From a virus, in the IMG/VR virus record IMGVR_UViG_3300032288_000340, positions 1-20,628 of that record: a stretch of DNA of 20,628 nucleotides. One strand, 5' to 3'. How positions within the stretch are numbered: the first letter of the stretch is position 1; each line of letters opens with the position of its first letter. The translations under genes were made by a program, and so were the position numbers. The notes under the pieces were generated by a model. The model worked only from the letters and a program-made list of their open reading frames with translations, had not been told where the DNA came from and searched no databases. Positions 1-7,982 of the stretch are shown here, in pieces.

Positions 1-53
1 CCCAATTACCCGCAAATGAATTTGACCATTGGGGGGTAATACATTACAGTTGA
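1..53 (+). other. 3' end of an upstream gene, frame uncertain
   Basis: Two frames are open from the window edge. Frame 3 reads about 16 residues (ending HWGVIHYS) and stops with TGA at 51-53, three bases before the small terminase start. Frame 1 reads 12 residues and stops at 37-39. The tight packing of later genes favours frame 3, because its stop would allow translational coupling to the terminase. The piece is too short to assign a family. Phages of this type often carry an HNH endonuclease here, but no HNH motif is visible in the few residues present. Confidence 0.25.
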
Positions 54-56
54 GTT

Positions 57-527
57 ATGAACCAAAAACCACCAGAACTTCATTTAGTTGACGGGACTAC
101 TCCAAAAAGGGGTATGCCCAAGATGCTGCCTGACAATTTAAAAAAGAGAATTCCTAAAGCGGAGTGGGTGGATAACCCAGAGGCGTGGGACAAGACTCAA
201 TTTATTGAGGAAACGGCAGAATTTCTTTATAACGTGTACGGCATTGGGAATGACCAAGACAAACACACGTTGGCGATGCTGGCCGACCATATTGATACTT
301 ATGTGAAATGCACCGACGCAATTAAACGCGGTGGTATTGTTTCTAAGTTTAATGATGGCAAAACGGTTGGTCCTAATCCTTATTTGTCTGTGCGGAATAA
401 GACCATGACGTTGATTATTCAATTGATGAACGAATTAGGGTTGACCCCTAGAAGCCGTTTGTCTGCTGGCAAACAGGAAGAAGACAGCCCTGTGGCGCAA
501 TTCCTTAAAGGACCGTTTGCCGGATGA
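57..527 (+). CDS. terS: Terminase small subunit (P27 family)
   Basis: This 156-residue protein would recognise phage DNA and deliver it to the large terminase at the portal. The clearest family signal is at residues 105-134: GPNPYLSVRNKT followed by a helix and ELGLTPRSR, which is the C-terminal hallmark of P27-like (Terminase_4) small terminases. The preceding part (about 45-95) is predicted helical, as expected for the DNA-binding and oligomerisation region. The length is normal for the family. The Shine-Dalgarno is weak, so translation may depend on coupling to the upstream gene, whose stop is three bases away. The stop codon overlaps the large terminase start as ATGA. Family assignment is confident; the DNA site it binds cannot be seen. 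Confidence 0.88.
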   Translation: MNQKPPELHLVDGTTPKRGMPKMLPDNLKKRIPKAEWVDNPEAWDKTQFIEETAEFLYNVYGIGNDQDKHTLAMLADHIDTYVKCTDAIKRGGIVSKFNDGKTVGPNPYLSVRNKTMTLIIQLMNELGLTPRSRLSAGKQEEDSPVAQFLKGPFAG

Positions 528-2194
528 ATTACCAAGACGGTATAGCCTATGCTCATGCGGTGGCCAAGGGCGAGATAAATGTTTGCAACGATGTGCGCCT
601 GGCTTGCCAGAGATTCATCAACCAGTTGGAAAACAAAGAATGGGAATGGGTGTTTGACAGCCGAGCGCCTGACCATGTTTTACAGTTTGCGGCTACGCTA
701 AAACACACAAAAGGCCCGCAGGCAGGGCAATCAATTGTGCTTGAGCCGTTCCAGATATTGCTTATTTGCGCCATTTACGGGTTTAGGTCAAAGAAAACCC
801 TAAACAAGCGGATGGTGACGGATGTTATTTTGTTTATTCCAAGGAAGGCTGGCAAGTCAACTCTGACTGCGGTCTTAACTCTTTATGAGTTACTGTTTGG
901 CGAGGCTGGTCCTGAAGTGTTTACTTTAGCCACAAACAGGGAGCAGGCAACAATTGTGTTTGATGCTGCCAAAGGTTTTGTGGAATCTATGCCCAAAGAA
1001 CTGGCTGAATTATTTACCCCTACTAAATTTAGCATTGGTAAAAGAGGCGATTCGCAGTCTATGTTCAAGGCGTTGAGCCGTGATACAAAAAAGACTGGTG
1101 ACGGCAAAAACCCGTCTGCGGTGGTGGTGGATGAGGCCGCGCAGATTGTTGACCGCAACTCAATTGAGGTTTTGCACTCAGGTATGGTGGCCAGACAGAA
1201 CCCACTTCGGGTGTATATTACGACCGCCTCGTTCACGAAGGACACAAAGTTTTATGAGGACTTGTCCATGTATCAGTCGATGCTTCGTGGCGAGGCAACT
1301 GACAACCCGCGGTGGTTTGGCTTGCTCTACGGCCTAGATTTAGGTGATGACTGGCGTGACCCTGTGAATTGGGCAAAAGCCAATCCAATGCATGGAATAT
1401 CGGTTTATGAGGATGCCATTGCACAACGGGCAGAGGAAGCCAAACATAAGCCAGCGGCACTTAATGAGTTTCTTTGCAAAACCCTCAATATCTGGGTTTC
1501 ATCTAATGCGGCATGGCTTGACAGACAGCATTGGGATGACCCTGCGGCAATTATTGTTGAGCCACGCAAAGACCCAGAAGCGGTTTTTATTGGGTTTGAC
1601 TTGGCAGCAACGCGAGATTTAAATGCCGTTTGTACTTTAAAAAGATTTGGTGAATTGGACTATGAAGCCGAATGGCAGTTTTTTTTGCCGGAAGATTCTT
1701 TAGCGCATATACCCAAACACTATTTGGACATTTTTCAAGTGGCCATTAAAAGCGGTATTTTGAAACTGACAGAAGGCAACGTGATGGATGACCGCGAGAT
1801 TAGCGATTACATCATTAACCAACAGTGTCAAAAATACAACGTCAAAGAAGTTGGATATGACGCATACAACGCAGCCTCTTTGGTGGCCAGATTGCACGAT
1901 GCTGGACTGCCTGTAAAAAAGGTTGGTCAGGGCATGGCGGTCCTAAATAACCCAAGTAAGTACATTGAAAAGTTGATTTTGAATCAACAAATTAAGCATG
2001 ATGGCAATCCTTTTGTTGGATGGCAATTAGGAAACTGCTCTTGTTTCGTGGATGTTAACGGTAATATTAAAGTGCGTAAGAACGAAGCAGACAAAGGTGC
2101 AAAAGTTGACGGCATCATATCTATGATTATTGCGGCTCATTGTTCGTTAGATAATCCCTATGTTAGCGATAGTTTTGGATTTCGCTCGTTTTAA
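524..2194 (+). CDS. terL: Terminase large subunit
   Basis: This 556-residue packaging motor pumps DNA into the prohead through its N-terminal ATPase and cuts the concatemer with its C-terminal RNase H-like nuclease. The Walker A motif is PRKAGKST (about 106-113), the Walker B motif is VVVDEA (about 200-205), and the coupling motif ITTAS follows at 232-236. In the nuclease half, acidic residues lie in FIGFDLAATRD (Asp359), GYDAYNA (Asp446) and KVDGI (Asp529), the expected metal-binding pattern. Length and layout match the Terminase_1 family of HK97-like phages. The start overlaps the small terminase stop by 4 bases (ATGA), which implies translational coupling. All key motifs look intact. Confidence 0.96.
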   Translation: MNYQDGIAYAHAVAKGEINVCNDVRLACQRFINQLENKEWEWVFDSRAPDHVLQFAATLKHTKGPQAGQSIVLEPFQILLICAIYGFRSKKTLNKRMVTDVILFIPRKAGKSTLTAVLTLYELLFGEAGPEVFTLATNREQATIVFDAAKGFVESMPKELAELFTPTKFSIGKRGDSQSMFKALSRDTKKTGDGKNPSAVVVDEAAQIVDRNSIEVLHSGMVARQNPLRVYITTASFTKDTKFYEDLSMYQSMLRGEATDNPRWFGLLYGLDLGDDWRDPVNWAKANPMHGISVYEDAIAQRAEEAKHKPAALNEFLCKTLNIWVSSNAAWLDRQHWDDPAAIIVEPRKDPEAVFIGFDLAATRDLNAVCTLKRFGELDYEAEWQFFLPEDSLAHIPKHYLDIFQVAIKSGILKLTEGNVMDDREISDYIINQQCQKYNVKEVGYDAYNAASLVARLHDAGLPVKKVGQGMAVLNNPSKYIEKLILNQQIKHDGNPFVGWQLGNCSCFVDVNGNIKVRKNEADKGAKVDGIISMIIAAHCSLDNPYVSDSFGFRSF

Positions 2195-2224
2195 TGTAGG
2201 ATTGCGGAAATTTAGGAGAAAAAC

Positions 2225-3613
2225 ATGGGCATTTTGGATGTTTTCAGCAGAAAAAAAGTAACTGAATCTAACGCAGTTCTTGGCCAATTGCAGTTGGGCA
2301 ACCAAGTAATCATGGGGCAGAATCGCCAGCAGCCCTCTCAGCAATTACTGTATGTAACAACATCTAGCACCACCACCGCAGGCCGCGTGTTGGATATGTC
2401 TGCTTTGACACGCAATTCCACCGTGATGGGATGCGTTGGCGTTAAGGCAAGGGCATTGTCTCAATGCGGTATTGCTATCATGGCCAAGAATAAAGATGGC
2501 AATTTGGTAGATGCCTTGGCAGACCCTAGTGTTGGCGCCAGAGACAAGGGTAAAGCCCAACAAGTGCTGAATTTGTTGCACAACCCAAATAACTTCCAAA
2601 GCGCCTATGAATTTTGGTATCAATGGATGATGTGGCAAGACCTTGCTGGTGAATCCTTTACCCTGTGGTGGAGAAAAGACCAAAAAGACCCTGTGCAGAC
2701 TCCAATTGAGATGTACAACATGGATGCCACGCTGATTACGGTCAAATTGACTCCAGGCAACTATCCGTCTTATGTTCTAAGTTCACCCTCATACGGCTTT
2801 AGCAAAGACACGCCTTTGGATGCACATCAAATCATGCACATCAAAGAAGCGGCATGGCAAGGCTCGTCTGGCTTTAACAAAGGCATCTTGGCCACAGAGT
2901 TAATTGCGCTAGACCAAGACATTGATATTTACGCCAACTTCATTATGCAGAACGGTGCTAAACCTTCTGGCATTTTTAAGACTGATCAAGTTATTCCTGA
3001 CGCAAAGTACAAAGAAATCGCGGCTCGGATTAAAGAAACTTGGAATCAAATGACTGGCAGCAGGGCCACAGACCCATCCAAGTCGGGTCAGGGTATGTTG
3101 CTCGATCAAGGCATGACGTATGAAAGCATCAAGATGCTAAATCTACAAGATGCTGACGCGGCCAATCTGAAAATCCAAACCATGAAGCGCATTTGCGGTT
3201 TGTTTGGTGTACCGCCTGCAATGCTTGGAATTGCCGATGGCAAATATAATAATACTCAGACTATGTTGGATGAGTTTTATAAAACGGTTATGTATCCAAC
3301 CGTTATTAGCGTTGAGCAAAAATTAAAACAGCATTTGTTTAAAGGTTATCCAAACCTTTGTGTGCGCTTTGATACAAAAGATTTTTTAAAAGGCGCACCG
3401 CTTGACCAAATGAATTTTGTGACAGCCGCGGTCAAATCTGGCATTATGACTCCCAACGAAGCGCGTGAATATCTGAATATGCCGCGTATTGATGGTGGTG
3501 ATGAACTACAATCTGATGGCTCATCTGATGAGCCTATAAAAGGTACTTCACCACAGGACACGGGCGGTGGTGGCGGTAGCCAAAAGCGGAAAATGAATAT
3601 TGGCACAACATGA
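2225..3613 (+). CDS. Portal protein (HK97 family)
   Basis: This 462-residue protein would form the dodecameric ring at one capsid vertex through which DNA enters and to which the tail attaches. It opens with MGILDVFSRKK, a common portal start. The central stretch DQDIDIYANFIMQNGAKPSGI and the later IQTMKRICGLFGVPPAMLG (about 315-335) are typical of the Phage_portal family. The C-terminus is rich in Gly, Ser and Asp (SSDEPIKGTSPQDTGGGGG), a normal disordered tail. A strong Shine-Dalgarno AGGAG at 2214-2218, 6 bases before the ATG, fixes the start. A 30-base gap separates it from the large terminase. Confidence 0.95.
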   Translation: MGILDVFSRKKVTESNAVLGQLQLGNQVIMGQNRQQPSQQLLYVTTSSTTTAGRVLDMSALTRNSTVMGCVGVKARALSQCGIAIMAKNKDGNLVDALADPSVGARDKGKAQQVLNLLHNPNNFQSAYEFWYQWMMWQDLAGESFTLWWRKDQKDPVQTPIEMYNMDATLITVKLTPGNYPSYVLSSPSYGFSKDTPLDAHQIMHIKEAAWQGSSGFNKGILATELIALDQDIDIYANFIMQNGAKPSGIFKTDQVIPDAKYKEIAARIKETWNQMTGSRATDPSKSGQGMLLDQGMTYESIKMLNLQDADAANLKIQTMKRICGLFGVPPAMLGIADGKYNNTQTMLDEFYKTVMYPTVISVEQKLKQHLFKGYPNLCVRFDTKDFLKGAPLDQMNFVTAAVKSGIMTPNEAREYLNMPRIDGGDELQSDGSSDEPIKGTSPQDTGGGGGSQKRKMNIGTT

Positions 3614-3632
3614 TTGCAAAAAAACTTGCAAT
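3613..3632. repeat. 20-base dyad at the portal stop codon
   Basis: ATTGCAA (3613-3619) and TTGCAAT (3626-3632) are perfect inverted repeats separated by AAAAAC. The dyad begins at the last base of the portal stop and ends 6 bases before a candidate -35 box. As RNA it would form a weak 7-bp A+U-rich hairpin followed by UUU, so it could be a weak terminator. As DNA it could be an operator for the promoter just downstream. A chance dyad is also possible. Confidence 0.35.
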
Positions 3633-3638
3633 TTTGGC

Positions 3639-3668
3639 TTCACAAATTAAACCGAGTAATGTTACACT
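3639..3668 (+). promoter_or_regulatory. Candidate sigma-70 extended -10 promoter for head genes
   Basis: TTCACA (3639-3644, 5 of 6 matches to consensus) is followed after 18 bases by TACACT (3663-3668, 4 of 6), with an extended -10 TG at 3660-3661. It lies in a 120-base gap between portal and protease, one of the few sizeable gaps in the window. It would place the protease and both capsid genes under extra transcription, which suits high-copy capsid proteins. Sequence match alone is weak evidence, and no start site is known. Confidence 0.4.
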
Positions 3669-3733
3669 CGCGAGAATAGAGAAGCCCCACAAGATAAGAG
3701 ACGATAATCAATCTATCCACAATGGGGTGATAA

Positions 3734-4516
3734 ATGAAGAATTACACGCTAATTTGCGAAGCGCAGGTCCAACTAGCGGCTGGCGCAAACGAGGCACAAA
3801 ACCCATCAGGCATGATGGAAGCCAGAGTGACAACTTGGGGAGCGCGTGAAGGCGCAGACGGTCGCAAATTTAACTATCAGCCCGAAGGTTTCATGGATTG
3901 GGCAGATGAATTCAATGCTGGCGACAAACCACTTCCAATGTTTTTAAATCACAACGACCTTGGTATGCCAATGGGCGAGTGGAATTCATTTGAGTTTGAC
4001 GACAAAGGCATGACCGCCAAAGGTCGCTTGTACACAAACACAGTTGGTGGCAATGACCTTTATCAAATCCTAAAAGAATCCCCAAAGATGTTTGGCGGTG
4101 TTTCTGTTGGCGCTTATGCAGAAGAAGCCCAAATGGTTGATGCTGATGGCAACCCAGACCAATCAGAAGATGCTTATTTTCAAATTACTAAAGGCGGCTT
4201 GCGCGAAGTGTCCGTAGTTATGTATCCAAACAACCCAAATGCAGAAATCAACAAATTAGAAATGTTTAGCCCTGAAGGTGCTTTGAACATTCGCTCAGTC
4301 GAAAAGACCTTGCGTGAGGCGGGTCTGACTCGAAAGGATGCGACCACCGCATCTTTGGTATTCAAGAACGCTCTGGAACAGCGTGAGGCAGTTTCTAAGC
4401 CACTTGAATCTCTACCAACTCAGGGTGAGCCTGATGCGGTGGTAAACGAAGCCGATGCTCTGCTTGCCGCTTTTGAAGCGCGTGAGTTGGCCAAGGCACT
4501 TGAAAAACGTATCTAA
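3734..4516 (+). CDS. Prohead maturation protease (HK97 family, S78-like)
   Basis: This 260-residue serine protease would be packaged inside the prohead, cleave the scaffold (delta) extension of the capsid protein, and then itself. The likely catalytic triad is His73 (FLNHND), Ser124 (GGVSVGAY) and Glu158 (LREVSVVMYPNNPNA), in the order and spacing of the HK97 prohead protease family. The C-terminal 80 residues are charged and probably helical, as in the self-cleaved or scaffold-binding tail of relatives. An in-frame TAA lies directly before the ATG, which fixes the start; GGGGTG at 3724-3729 serves as a weak ribosome site. It sits directly before a capsid protein that has the predicted cleavable extension. 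Confidence 0.92.
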   Translation: MKNYTLICEAQVQLAAGANEAQNPSGMMEARVTTWGAREGADGRKFNYQPEGFMDWADEFNAGDKPLPMFLNHNDLGMPMGEWNSFEFDDKGMTAKGRLYTNTVGGNDLYQILKESPKMFGGVSVGAYAEEAQMVDADGNPDQSEDAYFQITKGGLREVSVVMYPNNPNAEINKLEMFSPEGALNIRSVEKTLREAGLTRKDATTASLVFKNALEQREAVSKPLESLPTQGEPDAVVNEADALLAAFEARELAKALEKRI

Positions 4517-4527
4517 AGGAAATTATC

Positions 4528-5871
4528 ATGTCTATGGATAAAGTACTCGAAAAAGTTGACGCTATTGCTGTGTCTAACGAAGCCAAAATTGACGCTGTAA
4601 AAAGCGAAGTCGCAACTACTGTGGAATCCGCAAAAGCCGAGTTGACTGAAAAGTTTGCCGCTTTGGAAGCCAAAGTTTCTGCAATTCAAATCCCTGAGAT
4701 TATTCGCACCCCTGCTAAAACAGTTCGTGGTGATGTGAATCGTCGCGTGAAAGAGCAACTTGCTTCTTTCACAAAAGGCAGCAACCGCGTTCACACAGAA
4801 GTGAAATTGTGGGAATCTGAAGAACAGCACCAAGCCTATTTGACAGAAGCCTCAACCTTGACTGGTTCTGGCGCTGGCATCGGTGGCCGTACTGCTTACG
4901 ACCCCGTGTTCTTCAAACTGCGTTTGCTCAACCCAATGCGCGGTGTTTCCCGTAACGTGGCTACTGATGGTTCAACCTATCAGTTCCGCGCTAAGACAGG
5001 CAACGCAGGTGCGGCTTGGGGCTATGCAATTCAAAACAACGGTGCGGCTACAACTGAAGCCACTAGCATCTGGCAATTGAATATGCAAGACATCAACGTG
5101 CAATTCCCAATCCGTACTGCGGCTTTGGATGACATTGATGGTTTGGAATCAAATGTTGTTGACGATATGTTGCAAGAATTCTCGCAACAAGAAGGCTTGT
5201 CAATGATTTTGAACAACGACCAAGCAGGTTCTACCACTACTGCCTACGGTGCAACTTCAGGCTTGCGTGGTCTGAATTCTTACCCTGGCTCTAACGCAAC
5301 CTACACTGGTGGCACTATCTCTGCTGCGGCCTTCGGCTCAAGCGGTACTGCCTCTACTGACGGTCTGCACAGCATTGCAACCTATGACCAAACCACCACC
5401 AATGGTTTTGCCGCTGCAAACAACGTGAAATACATTGATTTGATTCAATTCATTCACAACTTGCCACAGCAATACTGGTCTGCAAGCAACTGTTTTGTTA
5501 TCAATCCCTTGATGCTCGCTGGCATCCGCGGCTTGGTGGACAACAACGGTACGCCTGTGTTTGAACGTATGTCTCCGCTGATTTATGACGGCATCGTTGG
5601 CAAGTTGTTGGGCTTTGATGTGTATGTAAACTCATACTGCTCTGCTCCTACATCTGCTGGCGCTTCTGCTGGCACTACAAGCCTGTTCCCAATGTACTTC
5701 GGTGACTTCTCACGCGGCCACACAATCGTTGACCGTTTGAGCATGGTTCTGCGTAGATACGAACAGACAGCCCCAGGCTTTATCACATTTTTTGGTGAGA
5801 AACGCCTTTGCTCCAGCGTTGTTGACCCCAACGCCATTATTCGCTATCGCTCCACAGCGACAGGCGCTTAA
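4528..5871 (+). CDS. Major capsid protein 1, with delta domain
   Basis: This 447-residue HK97-fold capsid protein has an N-terminal delta/scaffold region. Residues 1-55 form a heptad-rich, Ala/Glu/Lys helix (coiled coil), followed by a basic linker to about 100. The core starts near EASTLTGSGAGIGGRT (107-122) and includes LNNDQAGSTTTA, TSGLRGLN and the C-terminal EQTAPGFITFFGEKRL strand typical of Phage_capsid proteins. The delta region is presumably removed by the protease encoded just upstream; the cut site should lie around 95-107 but cannot be read. A strong Shine-Dalgarno AAAGGA precedes the ATG by 7 bases. The gene is followed at once by an intrinsic terminator and then by a shorter paralog. 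Confidence 0.94.
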   Translation: MSMDKVLEKVDAIAVSNEAKIDAVKSEVATTVESAKAELTEKFAALEAKVSAIQIPEIIRTPAKTVRGDVNRRVKEQLASFTKGSNRVHTEVKLWESEEQHQAYLTEASTLTGSGAGIGGRTAYDPVFFKLRLLNPMRGVSRNVATDGSTYQFRAKTGNAGAAWGYAIQNNGAATTEATSIWQLNMQDINVQFPIRTAALDDIDGLESNVVDDMLQEFSQQEGLSMILNNDQAGSTTTAYGATSGLRGLNSYPGSNATYTGGTISAAAFGSSGTASTDGLHSIATYDQTTTNGFAAANNVKYIDLIQFIHNLPQQYWSASNCFVINPLMLAGIRGLVDNNGTPVFERMSPLIYDGIVGKLLGFDVYVNSYCSAPTSAGASAGTTSLFPMYFGDFSRGHTIVDRLSMVLRRYEQTAPGFITFFGEKRLCSSVVDPNAIIRYRSTATGA

Positions 5872-5885
5872 TTAGCGAAAAAATT

Positions 5886-5913
5886 GATGGGGGGCTTCGG
5901 CCTCCCGTCTTTT
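5886..5913 (+). terminator. Intrinsic terminator with UUCG tetraloop between the capsid genes
   Basis: GATGGGGGGC (5886-5895) pairs with GCCTCCCGTC (5900-5909) across a TTCG loop, giving a 10-bp stem with two G-U pairs and the very stable C(UUCG)G closure. TTTT follows at 5910-5913. It lies 15 bases after the stop of capsid protein 1 and 22 bases before the start of capsid protein 2. Because all downstream tail genes are on the same strand with no obvious new promoter in between, it is probably a partial terminator that lowers downstream expression. Confidence 0.85.
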
Positions 5914-5934
5914 AATCTTTAAGGAATTATCAAA

Positions 5935-6963
5935 ATGAGTGCAAACCAAAAAATCCTAGACGGCATCAAGCAAGCCATTACAGAGGGCGGCAAAGTAAAG
6001 ATTGATCTTCGTGAAGCATCAACGCTTACAGGGTCTGGTGCTGGCATTGGTGGTCGCACTTATTTTGATGATGCTTTTGCAACATTACGTTTTGCAAATC
6101 CTATTCGCGCTATGTCTCGCGTTGTGTCTGCGGCTGGTTCTGCTGTGCAATTTGTGGCAAAGACAGGTAATGCGGCCAACCAGACAAATCCTTTTGGCTA
6201 TACATTTACGCCAGACAGCGGTACTCCAAACACCGCCACATCAATCTGGCAATTGCCTACCCGTGTGATTACAGCCCAGTTGCCTGTGCGTACTGCGGTT
6301 ATGTCTGACATTAACTATCTTGACCAGACAATCATTGATGATTTGATGCTTGAATTTGCACAAATCGAAGGCGCATCAATGGTGCTGAATAATGACCAAG
6401 CGGGTTCAACTACTACTGCCAACGGTGGCACAAGTGGTTTGCGCGGATTAAATATGTACGCAAGTGCCGCTTCATCTGCTTATGGCTCTAGCGGTACTGC
6501 AATCACAAACGGTATTCATTCGATTGCTACATTTACGCAAGCGGCAGCGGCTGTGACGTATTCTGACATTACAGACATGGCTCGTTTGTTCCCTGCACAG
6601 TATTGGAACTTGCCTGGCACTGCGTGGATGATGCACCCACAGACAATTCACGAATTGCGTAACCTTGGCGGTGCTACTGCTATCAAACAATTCGCAGAAG
6701 TTGGCGATGATGATGGCGGTGCTGTTATGAATGTGTTTGGCTTCCCTGTTATTGCAAATCCAAATATGCAAACAACAGGTGCGGGCAAGTTCAATATCTA
6801 TTTGGCAAACTGGCCAAGATTTGTAACGATTGCTGACGTTGAAGAAATGAGCGTGCAAGCAATGGAACAAACGGCCCCAGGCTTTGTGACTCTGTTCGCA
6901 GAGAAACGCCTTGTAAGTACCGTTCGGGACCCGTTTGCTGGCATCCGTTTGGTTGGTGTATAA
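5935..6963 (+). CDS. Major capsid protein 2, paralog lacking the delta domain
   Basis: This 342-residue HK97-fold protein is clearly paralogous to the capsid protein encoded just upstream. Shared blocks include EASTLTGSGAGIGGRT (27-42 here, 107-122 there), ATSIWQL, LNNDQAGSTTTA, TSGLRGLN, a GSSGTA...HSIAT block and EQTAPGF...EKRL near the C-terminus. It starts 80 residues later than its partner, so the coiled-coil scaffold is missing, and it lacks a loop insertion near the middle. Shared codons differ at many synonymous sites, so the duplication is old. The Shine-Dalgarno AAGGA (5921-5925) is good. It may be a second shell subunit, a vertex (pentamer) protein or a minor capsid protein; the sequence does not decide. 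Confidence 0.9.
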   Translation: MSANQKILDGIKQAITEGGKVKIDLREASTLTGSGAGIGGRTYFDDAFATLRFANPIRAMSRVVSAAGSAVQFVAKTGNAANQTNPFGYTFTPDSGTPNTATSIWQLPTRVITAQLPVRTAVMSDINYLDQTIIDDLMLEFAQIEGASMVLNNDQAGSTTTANGGTSGLRGLNMYASAASSAYGSSGTAITNGIHSIATFTQAAAAVTYSDITDMARLFPAQYWNLPGTAWMMHPQTIHELRNLGGATAIKQFAEVGDDDGGAVMNVFGFPVIANPNMQTTGAGKFNIYLANWPRFVTIADVEEMSVQAMEQTAPGFVTLFAEKRLVSTVRDPFAGIRLVGV

Positions 6964-6966
6964 AAC

Positions 6967-7629
6967 ATGGCTGTCGAGAATCAAACCCTCGCGCCCTTTT
7001 ATTCCGACCAGCGGAATCCGTTTAACTACGCCAAATTTGAGCAAGTTGACCGTGACGTAGCAACGCCTTGGCTAACCCTTTCTGAAATCACGCAACAATT
7101 AAATTTGTTTGATGATGAAAGCCAAGACACATACTTGCAGTCTTTGGAACTGGCCACAAGGATGGCCATTGAAGACTTTATTGGTGCGGCTATTTATCCA
7201 ACCACCTACAAGGTCTATTACCCTAACTTTGGCTTGTACAACACAGCGGTGTTTTTGGACTTGCCTGAAGTGGCCGTAACTGCCTTTAACACGGTTGGCG
7301 TAATCATTAACAAGGTGGAGTTTTATTCCACATCAAACACAGTACCAGTTACGATTGCATCAACACAATATTCATACGACCCAACGGGTAATCGTGTTAT
7401 TTTGAACACAATCCCTAACACGTTGAATCAGACTGTGGCCAACCCAATCGTGGTGACTTATACGCAAAATTCTGCGTTTATTTCTACTTACCCTGTAATT
7501 AAACAGGCAGCATTGATGTTGCTGACCCACTTGTATAACAACCGTTCAAACACAACTGACGGCAAATTGCATGAAGTTCCATTTGGTGTAGCAACATTGC
7601 TAAGACCTTACAAACCACTCATCATGTGA
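6967..7629 (+). CDS. Head-tail connector (HK97 gp6 / phiE125 gp8-like)
   Basis: This 220-residue protein would form the adaptor ring below the portal. LTLSEITQQLNL (36-47) followed by a helix ending in ATRMAIEDFIGAAIYPTTYKV, and the ending EVPFGVATLLRPYKPL, are the usual marks of gp6-like connectors. The central part is beta-rich, with LDLPEVAV and YDPTGNRVIL segments typical of the phiE125 gp8 group. The start is only three bases after the stop of capsid protein 2 (TAA-AAC-ATG) with a weak Shine-Dalgarno, so coupling is likely. Length fits the phiE125 gp8 group. Confidence 0.85.
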   Translation: MAVENQTLAPFYSDQRNPFNYAKFEQVDRDVATPWLTLSEITQQLNLFDDESQDTYLQSLELATRMAIEDFIGAAIYPTTYKVYYPNFGLYNTAVFLDLPEVAVTAFNTVGVIINKVEFYSTSNTVPVTIASTQYSYDPTGNRVILNTIPNTLNQTVANPIVVTYTQNSAFISTYPVIKQAALMLLTHLYNNRSNTTDGKLHEVPFGVATLLRPYKPLIM

Positions 7630-7637
7630 GGCAGTAA

Positions 7638-7982
7638 ATGGGAATCGCACGTTTTGAGAACATAACCATTAACAACCTTTCTTTTGGGAAAAGTTCTTTT
7701 GGTGAACAATCAACTACTATTACAAAATGGTTTGAAACTCGTGCGCGTGTTCGCTCTGTGGCCAACAGTGTCCGCATCTCTGACAAGTACAGGGTTTATT
7801 CTGACATTGTTGAATTCACTTTGAACTACACACCGAACACCAAAACAATTATTGACAATCAAAATGCTTATTCCCTAACATGGAAATCGTTTGACTGGCG
7901 GGTGGATAGTGTTAGGGAATCGGATGACCGCATGACAGTTAAGTTTTTGTGCGTTCGCAATGACCCTGTGGTGGCTGTATGA
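7638..7982 (+). CDS. Head closure / head-tail joining protein
   Basis: This 114-residue, beta-rich protein resembles the Phage_H_T_join (SPP1 gp16-like) stoppers that close the connector after packaging. Supporting features are the early WFETRARVRSV segment, the VEFTLNYTPNTK strand, and the C-terminal WRVDSVRESDDRMTVKFLCVRN pattern, which matches the family's order of strands. Size and position after the gp6-like connector agree. GAGG at 7627-7630 precedes the ATG. It overlaps the next gene as ATGA. The family call rests on pattern and position rather than on a unique motif. Confidence 0.7.
   Translation: MGIARFENITINNLSFGKSSFGEQSTTITKWFETRARVRSVANSVRISDKYRVYSDIVEFTLNYTPNTKTIIDNQNAYSLTWKSFDWRVDSVRESDDRMTVKFLCVRNDPVVAV

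Noticed and set aside
2195-2224. Terminator or promoter in the gap between large terminase and portal
   Set aside because: The 30-base gap contains only a strong Shine-Dalgarno; no stem or promoter boxes are visible.
3610-3849. 79-residue open frame overlapping the portal stop (ATGA) and the protease start
   Set aside because: The ATGA overlap looks like coupling, but there is no Shine-Dalgarno, no recognisable domain, and the last 116 bases are out of frame inside the well-supported protease. The gap it spans is better explained by regulatory elements.
6472-7044. 190-residue frame on the - strand
   Set aside because: It is antisense to capsid protein 2 and the connector start, has a Cys/His/Arg-rich composition typical of shadow frames, and no domain is recognisable.
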